Source of the DNA: Isoptericola jiangsuensis
Lineage (GTDB): Bacteria; Actinomycetota; Actinomycetes; Actinomycetales; Cellulomonadaceae
DNA length: 64,000 bases
Reading direction: 5' to 3'
Assembly (NCBI RefSeq): GCF_002563715.1
Contig: NZ_PDJJ01000001.1
Span: 1,674,001-1,738,000, forward strand
The notes below the pieces were generated by a model. It was given only the letters and a program-made list of their open reading frames with translations. It searched no databases and was not told the origin of the DNA. Of the stretch, positions 28,887-38,484 are shown one piece after another (within the stretch, counting starts at the first letter, position 1; each line of letters opens with the position of its first letter). Position numbers and translations under genes: made by a program.

Positions 28887-29114
28887 TCAGACCACGACCG
28901 CGGTCTCGTCGCCCTCCGGGGTGGCGACCGTCACCCGTGCGCCGCGCTGGAGCTGGCGCCCGCGGCGTGTCTCCACCTCGCCGTCGACGAGCACGTCGCC
29001 GTCGGCGACCAGGTCGCGGGCGTGCGTGCCCGACTCGGCGAGGCCGGCGAGCTTGAGGAACTGGCCCAGCCGGATGACGTCGTCACGGATGGGGACCTCG
29101 ATCGGGGTGTCCAT
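28887..29114 (-). CDS. Small S4-domain RNA-binding protein
   Basis: A 75-residue protein that is almost entirely an S4 domain: IRLGQFLKLAGLAESGTHAR then VADGDVLVDGEVETRRGRQL. It resembles the RlbA/YbcJ-type S4_2 proteins and would bind structured RNA, probably rRNA. The ATG at 29114 follows from domain length; the start is 57 bp from hisD, which is divergent. No operon partner is visible. Confidence 0.85.
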   Translation of the reverse strand: MDTPIEVPIRDDVIRLGQFLKLAGLAESGTHARDLVADGDVLVDGEVETRRGRQLQRGARVTVATPEGDETAVVV

Positions 29115-29159
29115 GCGTTCATTGTCCGGGACGCGCGGACCGGGCCGCGACCGCCGACC

Positions 29160-29165
29160 TAGACT
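29160..29165 (+). promoter_or_regulatory. -10 element TAGACT for hisD (leaderless type)
   Basis: TAGACT ends 6 nt before the hisD GTG. Confidence 0.55.
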
Positions 29166-29171
29166 GGGACG

Positions 29172-30494
29172 GTGATCCAGCGCATCGACCTTCGGGGTCA
29201 GTCCCTGTCCCGTGCCGAGCTGCTCGGGGTGCTGCCGCGTCCGGAGCTGGGCGTCGAGGAGGCGGCGGACGTCGTCGCCCCCGTCCTCGCCGCCGTCCGT
29301 GCCCGCGGCGCCGCCGCCCTGCGCGAGTACGCCGAGCGGTTCGACGGGGTCCGGCCGGAGCATCTGCGGGTGCCGGTCGAGGCGATGGCCACGGCGCTCG
29401 CCGAGCTCGACCCGGCCGTCCGGGCGGGCCTGGAGGAGGCGATCGCGCGCGTGCGCACCGTGCACGCCGCGCAGCGACCCACCGAGCACACCACCGTCCT
29501 CGCGGACGGCGCGGAGGTCCGTCAGCGGTGGATCCCCGTGCAGCGCGTCGGCCTCTACGCGCCGGGCGGACTGGCGGTCTACCCCTCGTCGGTCGTGATG
29601 AACGTCGTCGCGGCGCAGGAGGCGGGCGTGCCCGGCCTCGCGGTCGCGTCGCCGCCGCAGAAGGACGCCGGCGGTCTGCCGCACGCGACGATCCTCGCGG
29701 CCTGCGCCCTGCTCGGCGTCGACGAGGTCTACGCCGTCGGCGGCGCCCAGGCCGTCGCGATGTTCGCGTACGGCGCGACGGGCAGCGAGCCGGTCGACGG
29801 CGACGTCCTGTGCGAGCCGGTCGACGTCATCACCGGGCCGGGCAACGTGTACGTCGCCGCAGCCAAGCGCCTCGTGCGCGGCGTCGTCGGCATCGACGCG
29901 GAGGCCGGTCCCACGGAGATCGCCGTGCTGGCCGACGACACGGCGCTCGCCGACCACGTCGCCCTCGACCTCATCAGCCAGGCCGAGCACGACCCGATGG
30001 CGGCGTCCGTGCTGGTCACGCCGTCGGTCGAGCTCGCGGGCGCCGTCGAGGCGCGGCTCGTCGACATGTCGTCCGCGACCAAGCACGCCTCCCGCGTGAC
30101 CACCGCCCTCGGCGGCCCGCAGTCCGCCGTGGTCCTCGTCGACGACCTGGAGCAGGGACTCGCCGTCGTCGACGCCTACGGCGCCGAGCACCTGGAGATC
30201 CAGACGGCGGACGCCGCCGCGCTGGCCGAGCGGGTGACGTCCGCCGGAGCGATCTTCGTCGGGCCGTACTCGCCGGTGTCGCTCGGGGACTACATGGCCG
30301 GGTCGAACCACGTCCTGCCCACCGGCGGCACGTCGCGGTTCGCCAGCGGGCTGGGGGTCCACGCGTTCCTGCGGTCCGTCCAGGTCGTCGAGTACTCGCG
30401 CGACGCGCTGGCGGACCTCGCGGACCGCATCGTCGCCGTCGCCGACGACGAGGACCTCCCGGCGCACGGCGAGGCCGTCCGCGGTCGCTTCTGA
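29172..30494 (+). CDS. hisD: Histidinol dehydrogenase
   Basis: A 440-residue zinc enzyme for the last two steps of histidine synthesis (histidinol to histidine, using 2 NAD). Recognisable parts are [48 protein letters not shown], the catalytic and zinc-binding SQAEHDP, and [14 protein letters not shown] near the C-terminus. The GTG start has a -10 hexamer just upstream. The gene is separated from hisC by 8.1 kb of unrelated genes here, whereas hisD-hisC are usually adjacent in actinobacteria. Confidence 0.96.
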   Translation: MIQRIDLRGQSLSRAELLGVLPRPELGVEEAADVVAPVLAAVRARGAAALREYAERFDGVRPEHLRVPVEAMATALAELDPAVRAGLEEAIARVRTVHAAQRPTEHTTVLADGAEVRQRWIPVQRVGLYAPGGLAVYPSSVVMNVVAAQEAGVPGLAVASPPQKDAGGLPHATILAACALLGVDEVYAVGGAQAVAMFAYGATGSEPVDGDVLCEPVDVITGPGNVYVAAAKRLVRGVVGIDAEAGPTEIAVLADDTALADHVALDLISQAEHDPMAASVLVTPSVELAGAVEARLVDMSSATKHASRVTTALGGPQSAVVLVDDLEQGLAVVDAYGAEHLEIQTADAAALAERVTSAGAIFVGPYSPVSLGDYMAGSNHVLPTGGTSRFASGLGVHAFLRSVQVVEYSRDALADLADRIVAVADDEDLPAHGEAVRGRF

Positions 30495-30495
30495 C

Positions 30496-31059
30496 GTGCG
30501 ACTCCCGGTGACGGCCGGCCGGTGCGTGCTGCGCACCGGCCGGCCCCACGACGAGCCCGTGCTGCGCGAGTGGCTGCGCCCGCACCACGACTGGCACCGC
30601 TGGGACGGCCCGTACTTCCCGCGCCCCACGGACACCGAGGCCGACGCGTTCGCCGCGGCGGTCGCGGCGCAGCCGCCCGACGACGCCGACGGGCTCCCGC
30701 CGCGCCGGGCCGTCGTCGCCGACGCGGCCACCGACGCCCTGCTCGGCACGGTGAACTGGTACTGGGAGTCCGAGGCCACGCAGTGGGCGCGGCTCGGCAT
30801 CGTCCTGTACGACCCGGCGGTGCGGGGCCGGGGGATCGGCCGCGACGCCCTGGCCGCCTGGACGGACCTGCTGTTCGCGCGCACCGACTGGGTGCGCCTC
30901 GACCTGGCGACGTGGTCGGGCAACCATGCGATGACGGCGGTGGCGCGGCGTCTCGGATTCGTCGAGGAGGCGCGGTTCCGACGTGCGCGCGTGGTCGACG
31001 GCGTCCGGTACGACAGCGTCGTCCACGGCGTCCTGCGCGAGGAGTGGCGCGCCCACTAG
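30496..31059 (+). CDS. GNAT family N-acetyltransferase (RimJ/RimL type)
   Basis: A 187-residue acetyltransferase. The acetyl-CoA pyrophosphate-binding motif is VRGRGIGRDAL (near residue 112), followed by the conserved WSGNHAMTAVARRLGFVEE, where the helix after the Asn positions the acceptor. RimJ/RimL relatives acetylate protein N-termini or small amines; the substrate here is unknown. The GTG start lies one base after the hisD stop, so it is probably read from the hisD transcript. Confidence 0.85.
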   Translation: MRLPVTAGRCVLRTGRPHDEPVLREWLRPHHDWHRWDGPYFPRPTDTEADAFAAAVAAQPPDDADGLPPRRAVVADAATDALLGTVNWYWESEATQWARLGIVLYDPAVRGRGIGRDALAAWTDLLFARTDWVRLDLATWSGNHAMTAVARRLGFVEEARFRRARVVDGVRYDSVVHGVLREEWRAH

Positions 31060-31124
31060 TGGTGCGCAGCAGGTCGTCCTCCGGGAGTCGGTCCGGCCTC
31101 TGTCGGCGCGGTGCGCCGGGCCGC

Positions 31125-31130
31125 TACAGT
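31125..31130 (+). promoter_or_regulatory. -10 element TACAGT for the small lipoprotein gene (leaderless type)
   Basis: TACAGT ends 6 nt before ATG 31137 and helped choose that start. Confidence 0.5.
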
Positions 31131-31136
31131 CCGACC

Positions 31137-31589
31137 ATGTCGAGGGTCACGCGGGCGTCCTGTGGTGGTGTCGTCGCGGTGGTGTCGGGCGGTGCCGCGC
31201 TGGGTGGCTGCGCCGGGGCTCCCGACGGGTCGTTGGTGGCCGTGCCACCGCCAGACGCCGCACCGGCCCAGGTGGTCCAGGCGCTCGTCGACGCCGTCAA
31301 CAGCCGCGACGCGGAACGGGTCGCAGGGTTGACGACTCCAGGCTTCGGTGACCATCTGGAGCAGACCTGGCTCGTTCAGGGGTACATGACCGACGCGAGC
31401 ATCGGCGCGACGTCGGACGACGCCGGGCCGGGGACGGCCTACAGCGACGCCAGGACGGCCATGGTGGACCTGACCTTCACGCCGGAGCAGGCTGACAGCT
31501 CGATGGTGGACGGGGAGGCCGTGAGCTGGTCCGTCCTGCTGGTGGAGCAGGACAGCCGATGGGTGGCCTTCGACATGGGAGTCGGCTAG
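31137..31589 (+). CDS. Predicted lipoprotein of unknown function
   Basis: A 150-residue protein with a lipoprotein signal: MSRVTRASCGG, a short hydrophobic stretch and the lipobox ALGGC with lipidated Cys25 expected. The mature part (about 125 residues) opens APDGSLVAVPPPDAA and then VVQALVDAVNSRDAERVAGL, and ends EQDSRWVAFDMGVG. This looks like the alpha+beta NTF2-like folds often found in secreted actinobacterial proteins, a weak inference. The ATG at 31137 fits both the signal and the -10 hexamer. No pathway can be assigned. Confidence 0.7.
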   Translation: MSRVTRASCGGVVAVVSGGAALGGCAGAPDGSLVAVPPPDAAPAQVVQALVDAVNSRDAERVAGLTTPGFGDHLEQTWLVQGYMTDASIGATSDDAGPGTAYSDARTAMVDLTFTPEQADSSMVDGEAVSWSVLLVEQDSRWVAFDMGVG

Positions 31590-31707
31590 GGACGGCATCG
31601 TCCAGGATCGGACGTCCTGGTCGGCTCCGGAGAGCAGGGCACAATAGTGTGCCAAGCGGCTCGCGTCGTCGCCCGCCCGCGTCGGGGTCGCGTGGCAGCA
31701 TGGACCC

Positions 31708-34700
31708 GTGCCCGCCCCGCCCCGCCTCGAACCCCTCGTCGTCGGCGGCATCGTCGGCGCCACGACGTTCCGCCGGGCGCAGGGCTACCAGCGCGCCGGG
31801 CTGGTGCGGTCGTGGCGGTGGGACCCCGACGAGCTGGTCCTGCGGGCCACCGTCGAGGGCAGCACGTCCCGCCCCTACACCTGCCGCATCTGGTTCGCCC
31901 TCGACGGCGGCCGGTACGCGTTCGAGGACTCCGCGTGCACCTGCCCGGTGGGCGTCGACTGCAAGCACGTCGGGGCGGTGCTGCTGGAGGTCGGGGCGCA
32001 CGGCGTGACCGGCCCGGACGACGGCGACACCGACGACGGGTGGCGGGGACGCCTCGCCGCCCTCTCGCGGAGCGTCCCGGCGGGCGGCGGCACCGAGGGC
32101 GGCGTGCTCCCGGTCGCGCTCCGGTTTCGGCTCGACGGCGCGTTCGGGGACACCAGCCCCGGGCTGTCCGTGCGTCCCGTCGCCCCGGCGCGCGACGGCG
32201 GCTGGAAGGTCGCCCCGGAGGTCGCGTGGGACGCGCTGGCACGCGGCCTGTACGCGTTCGCCGACACCCGGGCCACCCCGCTGCCGGAGGTGCGTCGCTG
32301 GTTCGCCGACCTCGGTGCCGTGCTCGGCGGGGCGCAGGCCTCCCGGGAGGCGTGGCGGCCGCTGGCCCGCGGCGGGCGGGCCGTGTGGCCGCTGCTCGCG
32401 GAGGCCGCCGACCTGCGGATCCCGCTCGTGGGGCACGGCGCGCGCGACGAGGTGCGGCTCTCCCGGGACGCGTCGGTGCGGTGGGAGGTCGGCGCCGCCG
32501 ACGACGGCGTGCACCTCACCCCCCGGATCGCGTTCGACGGGCTCGACGCCCCGGCGACCTCGCCGCTCGGCTGCGTCGGCGACACCGGCTTCTACGCCGC
32601 GGACGCCGCCGACGGCCGTACCGTCCTGCACCTCGGCCCTGCGGCGCGCCGCACCGCCGACGGCCTCGCGGACCTGCTGGCCGCCGGGCCGCTCTCCGTG
32701 CCCGCCGACGACGTCGCCGAGCTCTACGCCGACCACCTGCCCGCCCTGCGCCGCCTCGCCCGCGTCGTGACCGACGGCAGCCTCGACCTGCCGGCCCCGC
32801 CGCGTCCCGTCCTCGTCGCCACGGCGCGGTTCGCCTCCCCGCAGGAGGCGGAGCTCACCTGGGCGTGGGAGTACCCGCGCGCCGACGGGGTGCGGACCGT
32901 CCCCCTCGGCGGCGGCGTCCACGACGCGGCCCGCGACCTGGACGTGGAGACCGAGATCCGCGACAAGGCGGTCGCCGCGGTGCGCTCCGTGCCGGGCTGC
33001 GCCGACTTCGACACCGACCGGCAGCAGTGGCGCGGCCTCGACGCCCTCGACCTCGCCCACGACGCCCTGCCCGCCCTGGCCGCCGTCCCCGACGTCCGGC
33101 TGGAGGCGAGCGACGTCCCGCACTACCTCCACCTCGACGGCGAGCCGCGCGTCGTGGTCGACGGCGCACCGTCGGGCGGGTCGGACTGGCTCGACCTCGG
33201 GCTCTCCGTGACCGTGGCCGGCAAGGAGATCCCCTTCGCGCGGCTGTTCACCGCGCTGGCCCGCGGGCGCAAGCGGCTGCTGCTCGTCGACGGGTCCTGG
33301 CTCCGCCTCGACCAGCCCGTGCTGAACCGGCTGCGCGACCTCATCGACGACGCCTCCGACCTCGCCGACCGCCCGGGCGAGCTGCGGATGAGCCGCTACG
33401 ACGCAGACCTGTGGCGCACCGTCGAGGACGTCGCCGACGTCAGCGGCGTCGACGACCGCTGGCGCCGCACCCTCGACGGGCTGCGGGCGTTCGCCGCCGG
33501 GCAGGAGGAGGTGGCGGCCACGCCGCTGCCCGCCGGCCTGCACGCCGAGCTGCGCCCCTACCAACGCCAGGCGTTCGAGTGGCTGACGTTCCTGTGGCGG
33601 CACGACCTCGGCGGGATCCTCGCCGACGACATGGGCCTCGGCAAGACGCTCGAGGCCCTGACGTTCCTCGCCCACGCCCGCGCGGAACGCCCCGACGCGC
33701 CACCGTTCCTCGTCGTGGCCCCGGCGTCCGTCGTGGCGAACTGGGTGCTGGAGGCCGCACGCTTCACGCCCGGCCTGACGGTCGTCGCCGCGGCCTCCAC
33801 GTCGGCCAAGCGCCGCACGGCGCTCGTGGACCTCGCCGCGGGGGCCGACGTCGTGGTCACGTCCTACGCCGTGCACCGCCTCGACCCTGCGTACACGACG
33901 CTGGCGTGGTCGGGGCTGCTGCTCGACGAGGCGCAGTTCGCGAAGAACCCCCGCACCCGCGCCAACCGCGTCGCCCGCGCCACGGACGCCCCGTTCAAGC
34001 TCGCCATCACCGGCACGCCGCTGGAGAACGACCTCACCGAGCTGTGGGCGATCCTCGCGGTCGTCGCGCCCGGCCTGTACCCGTCGCTCGCGCGGTTCCG
34101 CCTCGAGACGGTGCGCCCTGTCGCCGCCGCGGCCGCGGACGACGACCCGGCCGTCGTCGCGGCCGGCAACCGCGCGCTCGGGCGACTCAAGCGGCGCATC
34201 CGGCCGCTCATGCTGCGCCGCACCAAGGAGCAGGTCGCCCCCGAGCTGCCCGAGCGGACCGAGCAGGTGCTGCGCGTCCCGCTGACGGCCGACCACCGCA
34301 AGGTCTACGACACCCACCTCCAGCGCGAGCGCCAGCGACTCCTCGGGCTGCTGGAGGACTTCGAGGCCAACCGGGTCGCCATCTTCCGTTCCCTGACGAC
34401 GCTGCGCCGGCTCGCCCTTGACGCGTCGCTCGTCGACGACGCCTACGCCCGCACCGGCTCCGCGAAGCTCGACCTGCTCGCCGAACAGCTCCCCGAGATC
34501 GCCGCCGAGGGGCACCGGGTGCTCGTCTTCAGCCAGTTCACGTCGTTCTTGCGGCGCGTCGCCGAACGCCTCGACGCCGCCGGCCTCGACCACGCCTACC
34601 TCGACGGCTCGACCCGGCACCGCGCCGACGTCATCGCCGGGTTCAAGGCGGGCGACGCGCCCGTGTTCCTCATCAGCCTCAAGGCGGGCGGGTTCGGGCT

Positions 34701-34968
34701 CAACCTCACCGAGGCCGACTACGTGTACCTGCTCGACCCGTGGTGGAACCCGCAGGCCGAGGCGCAGGCCGTCGACCGCACCCACCGCATCGGCCAGACG
34801 CGTCCCGTCGTGGTGACCCGGCTGGTGGCCGCGGACACCATCGAGGAGAAGGTCATGGCGCTCGCGGCCCGCAAGGCCGCGCTGTTCGACGCCGTGGTGG
34901 ACGACGATGCCGGCACGTTCGCCGGCGCCCTGGCCGCCGAGGACGTGCGTGGGCTGCTCGACGGCTGA
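31708..34968 (+). CDS. SNF2-family helicase with N-terminal SWIM zinc finger
   Basis: A 1086-residue ATP-dependent translocase. A SWIM finger CTCPVGVDCKH (CxCxnCxH) lies at about residues 79-89. The SNF2 N-lobe begins near residue 610 (LRPYQRQAFEWLTFLWRHDL) with Walker A DDMGLGKT and Walker B DEAQ; LMLRRTKEQVAPELP and the C-lobe (LVFSQFTSFL; LKAGGFGLNL; DPWWNPQAEAQAVDRTHRIG) follow. The bacterial SWIM-SNF2 class is thought to move along or remodel DNA or nucleoprotein, but the role is not established. The GTG start has only a weak -10. It is convergent with the RecQ fusion gene, and both sit between hisD and hisC. Confidence 0.9.
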   Translation: MPAPPRLEPLVVGGIVGATTFRRAQGYQRAGLVRSWRWDPDELVLRATVEGSTSRPYTCRIWFALDGGRYAFEDSACTCPVGVDCKHVGAVLLEVGAHGVTGPDDGDTDDGWRGRLAALSRSVPAGGGTEGGVLPVALRFRLDGAFGDTSPGLSVRPVAPARDGGWKVAPEVAWDALARGLYAFADTRATPLPEVRRWFADLGAVLGGAQASREAWRPLARGGRAVWPLLAEAADLRIPLVGHGARDEVRLSRDASVRWEVGAADDGVHLTPRIAFDGLDAPATSPLGCVGDTGFYAADAADGRTVLHLGPAARRTADGLADLLAAGPLSVPADDVAELYADHLPALRRLARVVTDGSLDLPAPPRPVLVATARFASPQEAELTWAWEYPRADGVRTVPLGGGVHDAARDLDVETEIRDKAVAAVRSVPGCADFDTDRQQWRGLDALDLAHDALPALAAVPDVRLEASDVPHYLHLDGEPRVVVDGAPSGGSDWLDLGLSVTVAGKEIPFARLFTALARGRKRLLLVDGSWLRLDQPVLNRLRDLIDDASDLADRPGELRMSRYDADLWRTVEDVADVSGVDDRWRRTLDGLRAFAAGQEEVAATPLPAGLHAELRPYQRQAFEWLTFLWRHDLGGILADDMGLGKTLEALTFLAHARAERPDAPPFLVVAPASVVANWVLEAARFTPGLTVVAAASTSAKRRTALVDLAAGADVVVTSYAVHRLDPAYTTLAWSGLLLDEAQFAKNPRTRANRVARATDAPFKLAITGTPLENDLTELWAILAVVAPGLYPSLARFRLETVRPVAAAAADDDPAVVAAGNRALGRLKRRIRPLMLRRTKEQVAPELPERTEQVLRVPLTADHRKVYDTHLQRERQRLLGLLEDFEANRVAIFRSLTTLRRLALDASLVDDAYARTGSAKLDLLAEQLPEIAAEGHRVLVFSQFTSFLRRVAERLDAAGLDHAYLDGSTRHRADVIAGFKAGDAPVFLISLKAGGFGLNLTEADYVYLLDPWWNPQAEAQAVDRTHRIGQTRPVVVTRLVAADTIEEKVMALAARKAALFDAVVDDDAGTFAGALAAEDVRGLLDG

Positions 34969-34989
34969 GCGCCGCGAGCAGCCCCGGCG

Positions 34990-37446
34990 TCAGCGCACGC
35001 CGAGCACGAACGGGTGGACGGCCGCCGCCCCCGCCTCGCGCAGGAGCCGGGCGGCCACCGTGAGCGTCCAGCCGGACTCCGTCCAGTCGTCGACGAGGAG
35101 CACGGTGCGGCCGGGCAGGCCGGTGCGCGCCCCCTCGCCGAGCTCGAGGCGCAGCCGCCGGGAGACCCCGGCGAGCCGCTGGGCGGAGTTCACGTCGTGG
35201 CGGCCGGGCTCCTCGGCGCCGGGCTGGGGGCCGACCGCACCGATGAGGGGGACGCCCAGGTAGGACGCGAGCCCGTTCGCCAGGTGGTAGGTCAGCCGGG
35301 GACGCGTCACCGACCGGACGGCGACGACGCCCTCGATCAGCAGCGGTGCCTGCCCGTCCTCGGCGGCCTCCCCGCGGATCGCGGCCCAGTCGTCCAGGAC
35401 GCGGGCGGCCGCGGTGCGCAGCGCGGACGGGGTCTCGCCGTCGGGCGTGCGGGGGGCGAACAGCTCGCGCACGGGGCCGGACCAGCCGAGCCCGTCGAAC
35501 CGGGCGACCGCCCGGCCGGGCTCGGCACGCTCGCCGTCCGGGATCTTGCCCTTGAGGTCGAGGCCGAGCGTCGTCAGGCCGGACGGCCACATCTTGCGCG
35601 GCTCGACCTCGACGCCGGGTCGGTCCATCTCCTCGCGGGCGCTCGCGACCGTCTCCGCGTCCGGGGGCGGCGGGAGGGTGACGCCGCCGCAGCGGTCGCA
35701 GCGACCGCACGTCCAGCCGTCCGGCAGTGCCGGGTCGTCGAGCTGGGCACGCAGGAACCGCATGCGGCACCCCTCGGTCGCGACGTAGTCGCGCATCGCC
35801 TGCTGCTCGGCGTGTCGCGTCTCCTCGACCCGGCCGTAGCGCGCCGCGTCGTACGTCCACGGCTGCCCGGTGGCGACCCAGCCGCCCTGCACCCGGCGGA
35901 CGGCGCCGTCGACGTCGAGCACCTTGAGCATTGTCTCCAGGCGGGACCGCTTGAGGTCGACGTAGGTCTCCAGCGTGGCGGTCGACATGGTCTCGCCGGT
36001 CCGGGCCAGGGCGGCCAGCGTGGCGCGCACCTGCTGCTCGGCGGGGAACGCCTGCGACCCGAACCACTCCCAGATCGCCGCGTCCTCGTGCCCGGGCAGC
36101 AGCACGACGACGGCGTCGTCGACGCCACGGCCCGCGCGACCGACCTGCTGGTAGTAGGCGATCGGCGACGACGGCGCGCCGAGGTGCACGACGAACGCGA
36201 GGTCGGGCTTGTCGAACCCCATGCCGAGGGCCGAGGTCGCGACCAGGGCCTTGACGCGGTTCTCCTTGAGGTCGTCCTCGAGTTGCTCGCGCTGCGTGGG
36301 GTCGGTGCGCCCGGTGTACGAGGCGACGGCGAGCCCGGCGGTACGGAGCTGGGAGGCGACCTCCTCCGCCGCGGACACGGTGAGGCAGTAGACGATGCCG
36401 GACCCGTCGATCTCCTGCAGCGCCTCGACCAGCCACGCCACGCGGGTGGGCTGGTCGCGCAGCTCCAGGACGGCCAGGTGGAGCGACTCGCGGTCGAGCT
36501 CGCCGCGGAGCACGAGGACGTCGTCGTTCGTGGACAGGGACACCGCGCCCTCGCTCACGCCCTCGCCCGGCACGGCGAGCTGCTCGGCGACGTCCCGGGT
36601 GACGCGCTCGTTGGCCGTGGCGGTCGTGGCGAGCACCGGGATGCCGGGCGGCAGGTCCGCCAGCAGCGTGCGGATGCGGCGGTAGTCGGGGCGGAAGTCG
36701 TGACCCCAGTCGGAGATGCAGTGCGCCTCGTCGATGACGACGAGGCCGGCGTCCGCGGCGAGGCGCGGCAGCACCTCGTCGCGGAACGCCGGGTTGTTGA
36801 GGCGCTCGGGGGAGCAGAGCAGCACGTCCACCTCGCCGGCGGCGATCTGCGCGTGGATCCCGTCCCACTCGGTGACGTTCGCCGAGTTGATCGTGACGGC
36901 CCTGATGCCGGCCCGTGACGCGGCGGCGATCTGGTCGCGCATCAGGGCCAGCAGCGGGGACACGATGACGGTCGGCCCGGCGCCGCGGGCCCGCAGCAGG
37001 CTCGTCGCCACGAAGTACACCGCGGACTTGCCCCACCCGGTGCGCTGCACCACGAGCGCCCGGCGGTGGAACGCCACGAGCGCCTCGATCGCGCGCCACT
37101 GGTCGTCGCGGAGCTCGACGTCGTCGCGGCCGACCAGGCCGCGCAGCGCGACGGTCGCCTGCTCCCGCAGGGTCCCGCCCTCGCCGCCCGCGGTGTCCAT
37201 GAGGCCGCGCAGCATCGCGAGCTTGGCGCGGCGGGCGGCCCCGGCACGGTCGTCCCGCGGCGCCGGGGGCCGGTCGGCAGGCGCGGCGGGCGCGCCGGGG
37301 CGCGTCGTCGCCGCAGGACCGGCCGGGTCGGGCCCGGGATCCCCGGGCGGCTCGTCCGGCGGCGGGGGGACGTCGTCGTCCGGCGGGACGTCCGCGTCGG
37401 TCCAGGTGGGCACGAGGTCCGCGTACGGGTCGTCGGAAGAGGTCAC
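34990..37446 (-). CDS. recQ: RecQ-type DNA helicase fused to a C-terminal phosphoribosyltransferase-like domain
   Basis: An 818-residue protein. After an acidic Pro-rich N-terminus come the RecQ lobes: Walker A QRTGWGKSA (Lys140), DEAH at 239-242, AHCISDWGHDFRPDYRRI, and TSALGMGFDKPDLAFVVH with YYQQVGRAGRG. A zinc-binding part (TEGCRMRFL and CGRCDRCGG) follows. From about residue 690 there is a second module ending VLLVDDWTESGWTLTVAARL, the PRPP-loop signature of type I phosphoribosyltransferases. RecQ unwinds 3'-5'. What the transferase-like part does is unknown; similar fusions occur in other actinobacteria as far as I recall. Confidence 0.9.
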   Translation of the reverse strand: MTSSDDPYADLVPTWTDADVPPDDDVPPPPDEPPGDPGPDPAGPAATTRPGAPAAPADRPPAPRDDRAGAARRAKLAMLRGLMDTAGGEGGTLREQATVALRGLVGRDDVELRDDQWRAIEALVAFHRRALVVQRTGWGKSAVYFVATSLLRARGAGPTVIVSPLLALMRDQIAAASRAGIRAVTINSANVTEWDGIHAQIAAGEVDVLLCSPERLNNPAFRDEVLPRLAADAGLVVIDEAHCISDWGHDFRPDYRRIRTLLADLPPGIPVLATTATANERVTRDVAEQLAVPGEGVSEGAVSLSTNDDVLVLRGELDRESLHLAVLELRDQPTRVAWLVEALQEIDGSGIVYCLTVSAAEEVASQLRTAGLAVASYTGRTDPTQREQLEDDLKENRVKALVATSALGMGFDKPDLAFVVHLGAPSSPIAYYQQVGRAGRGVDDAVVVLLPGHEDAAIWEWFGSQAFPAEQQVRATLAALARTGETMSTATLETYVDLKRSRLETMLKVLDVDGAVRRVQGGWVATGQPWTYDAARYGRVEETRHAEQQAMRDYVATEGCRMRFLRAQLDDPALPDGWTCGRCDRCGGVTLPPPPDAETVASAREEMDRPGVEVEPRKMWPSGLTTLGLDLKGKIPDGERAEPGRAVARFDGLGWSGPVRELFAPRTPDGETPSALRTAAARVLDDWAAIRGEAAEDGQAPLLIEGVVAVRSVTRPRLTYHLANGLASYLGVPLIGAVGPQPGAEEPGRHDVNSAQRLAGVSRRLRLELGEGARTGLPGRTVLLVDDWTESGWTLTVAARLLREAGAAAVHPFVLGVR

Positions 37447-37497
37447 CGGGCGATCGTAGGCGCAGCCGGGGACATGTCGCCGTCGTCCTCCACAGCC

Positions 37498-37917
37498 TCA
37501 GCGCGCCTGCTCGCGCAGCAGCGCCGCCGTCGCCCCGACGACGGCCGCGAGCTCCGCGGCGGCCGCGACCAGCTCGTTCGTCCCGAAGAGGGTCGCGGAG
37601 ATCCCCAGGAGCCCGAAGGCGGCGGACCCCACGAACGCCAGCAGGGTCGCCGCGCCGAACCCGATCGCCCCCACCAGCGGCAGCCAGTGCGACCACGTCA
37701 GGAGCAGCACCGTCAGGACGAGCCCGCCGAGGGCGTTGAGCAGGAACAACGGCCCGACCAGGGTGATGTCCCGGTAGCCGTCGAACCAGAGCACCAGGTG
37801 CACCACCGCCGACATCAGCACGCCCACCGCCGACACCGCCCTCCAGCCGCGGGCGGGACCCGGCGCGCCGGGCGCGGTGGCTGGCCGCGTGCGGCCGTCA
37901 GCATCCATGATGGTCAT
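37498..37917 (-). CDS. Small membrane protein of unknown function
   Basis: A 139-residue protein with four hydrophobic segments (about residues 26-45, 53-74, 80-104 and 108-135) after a short hydrophilic N-terminus. VSAVGVLMSAVVHLVLWFDGY and LVGPLFLLNALGGLVLTV are typical of small conserved actinobacterial membrane proteins. It has no recognised enzymatic motif. ATG 37917 and ATG 37908 are both possible starts; no strong ribosome-binding site decides. It is divergent from the Rieske gene with 77 bp between them. Confidence 0.7.
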   Translation of the reverse strand: MTIMDADGRTRPATAPGAPGPARGWRAVSAVGVLMSAVVHLVLWFDGYRDITLVGPLFLLNALGGLVLTVLLLTWSHWLPLVGAIGFGAATLLAFVGSAAFGLLGISATLFGTNELVAAAAELAAVVGATAALLREQAR

Positions 37918-37994
37918 GCTGCCACCGCAGCACGTCGCCCGTCGTCCGCTAGCGCCGGTCCGCAGCCGTCACCGCCGTCACCGAGGAGCCCGCC

Positions 37995-38444
37995 TTGACC
38001 GACACCGTCCCGCACCTGTCGTGCTGCTCGCGCCGTGACGTCCTGCGCGGCGTGTCCCTGGCCACGGGCGCGGTCGTCGTGGGCGGTTCGCTCGCGGCGT
38101 GCGCCGACGGCACGGACCCGGCCGCCGCGGTGTCCGAGGCGTCGTCCGCGGCCGGCGAGGTCGTCGTCCCGCTCGCCGACGTCCCGGTGGGCGGGGCGGT
38201 CCCGGCGCAGATCGGCGGGGTGGACGTGCTCGTCACGCAGCCCACCGAGGGCGAGGTGCACGTGTTCAGCGCGGTGTGCACGCACCAGGGGTGCACGGTG
38301 CTGCCCGGGGACGGCGTCCTGGAGTGCCCGTGCCACGGCTCGGTGTTCTCCCTCACGGACGCCTCCGTCCAGGCGGGCCCGGCGCCCGAGCCGCTCGGCG
38401 AGGTCGCCGTGGAGGTCTCGGACGGCGACGTCGTCGTCGCCTGA
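37995..38444 (+). CDS. Rieske [2Fe-2S] protein with Tat-type lipoprotein signal
   Basis: A 149-residue iron-sulfur protein. The N-terminus has SRRDVLRG followed by a hydrophobic stretch and the lipobox SLAAC, so Tat export and lipid anchoring are likely. The cluster ligands are in CTHQGC (Cys/His) and CPCHGS, with the fold closing at GPAPEPLGEVAV. Length fits small ubiquinol-cytochrome c reductase-like Rieske lipoproteins. TTG at 37995 with GAGGAG 6 nt upstream is taken as start. No redox partner is nearby. It is followed by a hairpin before hisC. Confidence 0.87.
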   Translation: MTDTVPHLSCCSRRDVLRGVSLATGAVVVGGSLAACADGTDPAAAVSEASSAAGEVVVPLADVPVGGAVPAQIGGVDVLVTQPTEGEVHVFSAVCTHQGCTVLPGDGVLECPCHGSVFSLTDASVQAGPAPEPLGEVAVEVSDGDVVVA

Positions 38445-38484
38445 GCGTGCCGCGCGGCGGGCACCCGGCACCCGCGTGCCGGTG

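Noticed and set aside
12600-28900. Possible genomic island with mobile-element borders
   Set aside because: No integrase, transposase, tRNA gene, direct repeat pair or clear base-composition shift was seen, so only gene content suggests gain.
34853-37696. A 947-codon minus-strand frame overlapping recQ in another phase
   Set aside because: Its composition is Arg/Ala/Pro-rich without domains, while the overlapping frame encodes a complete RecQ helicase.
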